From Paracoccaceae bacterium (GTDB taxonomy: Bacteria; Pseudomonadota; Alphaproteobacteria; Rhodobacterales; Rhodobacteraceae): a stretch of DNA of 34,893 nt. The stretch covers positions 1 to 34,893 of the forward strand of contig JAOTXT010000048.1 in the NCBI GenBank assembly GCA_029862205.1, written 5' to 3'. A program made the translations under genes and the position numbers. Positions 32,390 through 34,893 of the stretch are shown here, in pieces; within the stretch, counting starts at the first letter, position 1, and each line of letters opens with the position of its first letter. Under the pieces are notes generated by a model that was not told the DNA's origin, searched no databases, and saw only the letters and a program-made list of their open reading frames with translations.

Positions 32390-34893
32390 GGGGCCTTGTC
32401 GACTGGGCCGCCGCGCGCAGCCGAATGGTCCTGGCGCTGGTGGTCGTCTCGGTCGGCGCCGGGCTGGTCTCGTATTTCTCACTGCCCAAGGAAGGCGCGC
32501 CGAATATCGACGTGCCGGTGCTCTATATATCGGTGCCCCTGCCCGGAGTCTCGGCCCGCGATTCCGAACGCCTGCTGATCAAGCCGCTGGAAACCGAGAT
32601 CCGGGGCCTCGACGGCCTGAAGGAGATGACCGGCTTCGCCGCCGAGAACCACGCGGGCATGTTGCTGGAATTCGATTTCGGCTGGGACAAGCAGGCGACA
32701 TTGGCCGAGGTGCGCGACCGGTTGGATCAGGCCAAAGCGGAATTCCCGGACGACGCGGAAGAGCCGACGGTCAGTGAGATTAACCTCTCGCAATTTCCAG
32801 TTCTGGTCGTCTCGCTGTCGGGCGAAGTGCCCGAGCGAACACTCCTGAAACTTTCGAAGGATCTTCAGCGCGCAATCGAATCCGTCCCGACCGTCCTCGA
32901 GGCCGAGTTGACCGGCCATCGCGACGAGATGGTCGAGGTGCTGATCGACCCGCTGAAGGCCGAAAGCTACGACGTTACCACCGAGGAACTGCTCGCGGTC
33001 TTCACCCGCAACAACCAGCTGATCGCTGCGGGCGCGGTCGAAAGCGAGAGCGCTGCCTTCTCGGTCACCGTGCCAGGGTCGTTCGAGACGCTGGAGGACG
33101 TGCGCAATCTGCCGGTCAAGGTGAACGGCGACCGAGTGGTGCGTCTTGGCGATGTCACCGAAGTGCGCCGGACCTTCGAGGATGCGCAGGGACGCGCACG
33201 CTATAACGGCGAGAAGTCGATCTCACTCCAGGTCAAGAAACGGATCGGCGAGAACATCATCGCGACCGTGGACGCCGTTCGCGCCACGGTGAATGCCACC
33301 GTGGCAACTTGGCCCGAACCGCTGCGCCAGGCGGTGAACGTGGACTTCTCGATGGACGAGTCCGCGCGAGTTACCGACATGGTCAGCCAGCTTGAATCGA
33401 GCGTGATGACCGCAGTGATCCTGGTCATGATCGTGGTGCTGGCGGCGCTGGGCCTGCGCTCGGCGCTGTTGGTCGGCATCGCGATCCCCTGCTCGTTCCT
33501 GCTGTCGTTCGGGCTGATGGCCGCGCTGGGCATGAGCGTCAACAACATGACCATGTTCGGCCTGATCCTGGCCGTCGGCATGTTGGTCGACGGCGCCATC
33601 GTGGTGGTCGAATACGCCGACAAGCGCGTGGCTCAAGGCGTCGGTCCGATGACCGCCTACACGGAGGCCGCGCGGCGCATGTTCTGGCCGATCATCTCGT
33701 CGACTGCCACGACGCTTTGCGCCTTTCTGCCAATGCTTTTCTGGCCAGGAATGCCGGGGCAGTTCATGGGTCAGCTTCCGGTGACGCTAATTTTCGTGCT
33801 CAGCGCCTCGCTGGTGGTGGCGTTGATCTATCTGCCGATCCTGGGCGGGGTTTTCGGCCGGGTCACACGGATGCTGGCCCGCGCACGGTCCCGGGTCACC
33901 GGCTATATGGGCGCGCCGCCACCGAAAGCCGCGATCTATCGCCGGACCTGGTTCGGGAAGCTCACCAGCATGATCGTGCTGAACCCGATTGGCCCCTTCG
34001 TCGCGCTTGGCGTCGCGCTGACCGTGATTGTCGGCACATTCACCTATTACGGGGCGAACAATAACGGGATCGAGTTCTTCGTCCAAACGGACCCGGAACG
34101 CGCTATTGTTTATGTGCGGGCCCGCGGGAATCTGAGCCTGGCCGAACGCGACCGCATGGTGCGCGCGACCGAGCAAGCGGTGATGGACGTGCCCGGTGTC
34201 GAGTCGGTTTTCGCCTTCTCCGGCGGCGGCGGCTTGGCCGATGCCAGCGGTCAGGAAGGTCCGCCCGATTCCGTGGGCCAGGTGCAGCTTGAGCTTGCGC
34301 GATGGTACGAGCGCGGACCCGGCGGGGCGGTGATCGACGAGATCGACCGCCGGATCACCGCGATCCCTGGCGTGCTTGCCGAGATCAAGAAACAGGAGGA
34401 CGGCCCGCACCAGGGCAAACCGCTGCAATTGGAGCTGAGGTCGAATAACTGGGCGGACCTGAATCGGGCAGCACAAATAGCTTTGGACCGGTTCGAGGGG
34501 ACGCCGGGGCTGATCAATATCGAAGACACCAGGCCCTTGCCCGGGATCGACTGGCGGATCGATGTGGACCGCGCCAATGCGGGGCGCTTCGGTGCCGACG
34601 TGGCGACCATCGGCCCGTTGGTGCAAGCTGTCACGCGCGGGGCGGTCTTCGACACCTACCGCCCGGCGGACTCGGATGACGAGTTGGAGATCCGCGTCCG
34701 ATTTCCTAAGGATGACCGCATTCTTTCGACACTTGACGGTTTGAAGGTCTCGACGCCCAGGGGGCTGGTGCCGGTCACGAACTTCATCAAACGCGCGCCG
34801 GCGACCAAGCTGGGCGAGATCAACCGCCGGGATGGTGAGCGGTTCTTCCTGGTGCGATCCGGTGTGGACGAAGACATATCCGACATCGCGATG
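32386..34893 (+). CDS. RND-family efflux pump permease (truncated at right edge)
   Basis: Inner-membrane proton-driven exporter of the AcrB/HAE-1 superfamily; 836 codons are present and the frame runs off the window (full proteins are about 1030-1050). It opens with MRGLVDWAAARSRMVLAL and TM1. A periplasmic porter region (about 40-330) with YISVPLPGVSARDSERLLIKPLE follows. TM2-6 (about 338-490) contain GMLVDGAIVVVEYADK, where Asp402 matches AcrB Asp407 but the neighbouring Asp408 position is Gly403. The second porter half begins near 555. The proton-relay Lys and Arg of TM10-11 lie outside the window. The ATG overlaps the adaptor stop by four bases. Substrate cannot be predicted. Confidence 0.94.
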   Translation, partial: MRGLVDWAAARSRMVLALVVVSVGAGLVSYFSLPKEGAPNIDVPVLYISVPLPGVSARDSERLLIKPLETEIRGLDGLKEMTGFAAENHAGMLLEFDFGWDKQATLAEVRDRLDQAKAEFPDDAEEPTVSEINLSQFPVLVVSLSGEVPERTLLKLSKDLQRAIESVPTVLEAELTGHRDEMVEVLIDPLKAESYDVTTEELLAVFTRNNQLIAAGAVESESAAFSVTVPGSFETLEDVRNLPVKVNGDRVVRLGDVTEVRRTFEDAQGRARYNGEKSISLQVKKRIGENIIATVDAVRATVNATVATWPEPLRQAVNVDFSMDESARVTDMVSQLESSVMTAVILVMIVVLAALGLRSALLVGIAIPCSFLLSFGLMAALGMSVNNMTMFGLILAVGMLVDGAIVVVEYADKRVAQGVGPMTAYTEAARRMFWPIISSTATTLCAFLPMLFWPGMPGQFMGQLPVTLIFVLSASLVVALIYLPILGGVFGRVTRMLARARSRVTGYMGAPPPKAAIYRRTWFGKLTSMIVLNPIGPFVALGVALTVIVGTFTYYGANNNGIEFFVQTDPERAIVYVRARGNLSLAERDRMVRATEQAVMDVPGVESVFAFSGGGGLADASGQEGPPDSVGQVQLELARWYERGPGGAVIDEIDRRITAIPGVLAEIKKQEDGPHQGKPLQLELRSNNWADLNRAAQIALDRFEGTPGLINIEDTRPLPGIDWRIDVDRANAGRFGADVATIGPLVQAVTRGAVFDTYRPADSDDELEIRVRFPKDDRILSTLDGLKVSTPRGLVPVTNFIKRAPATKLGEINRRDGERFFLVRSGVDEDISDIAM

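Overview
The window is a stretch of chromosome from an alphaproteobacterium, most probably of the Rhodobacterales/Rhodobacteraceae. The base composition is GC-rich, with strong third-position G/C bias on both strands. The gene content also points there: NDUFA12 (a supernumerary complex I subunit of alphaproteobacteria and mitochondria), a DUF2155 protein, a SufT-like DUF59 protein, and an RNase E with a very long insertion in its S1 domain. Genus and species cannot be read from the sequence. Genes are tightly packed on both strands. I see no rRNA, tRNA, CRISPR array, insertion sequence, prophage or defence island.

Layout. 1-1061: 5' part of a class A penicillin-binding protein (mrcA), reading leftward out of the window. 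1062-1702: a long non-coding leader with several hairpins before rne (RNase E, 1703-4693), which converges on a class I aminotransferase. 5966-8117: an M48/TPR periplasmic protease and a DsbA-like thiol oxidoreductase, followed by an intrinsic terminator. 8219-10068: accB-accC, then aat. 10831-12244: leftward ndufa12-mlaD-DUF2155 operon, whose last gene overlaps the end of aat. 12442-15213: a FadL-type porin, tgt, and a SufT-like gene. 15237-18183: an orphan lipoprotein, then a rightward cluster of SufA-like protein, TfoX-domain protein, tpiA and gluQ. 18188-21592: a large AsmA/YhdP-type protein. 21742-24282: bcp, then an M23 peptidase/bactofilin pair with overlapping reading frames. 24330-27729: leftward yfgM-like, bamB, der. 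27832-28689: panB. 28842-29711: a 2-oxoglutarate/Fe(II) oxygenase-like protein. 29695-31106: fetA-fetB ABC transporter. 31289-34893: membrane fusion protein and truncated inner-membrane pump of an RND efflux system.

How the genes fit together. Much of the window concerns the cell envelope: peptidoglycan synthesis and remodelling (mrcA, M23, bactofilin), outer-membrane protein assembly and quality control (bamB, BepA-like M48, DsbA-like, YfgM-like), and lipid traffic (mlaD, AsmA/YhdP-like, FadL). A second theme is RNA metabolism and translation (rne, tgt, gluQ, aat, der). Fe-S and metal handling (SufT-like, SufA-like, fetAB) and central metabolism (accBC, tpiA, panB, aminotransferase) make up the rest. 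Most genes belong to known families.

I did not find a clearly new multi-gene system. The most useful leads are the structured rne leader, the M23-bactofilin overlap, the oxygenase of unknown substrate, the palindrome in front of the RND operon, and the ndufa12-mlaD-DUF2155 linkage.
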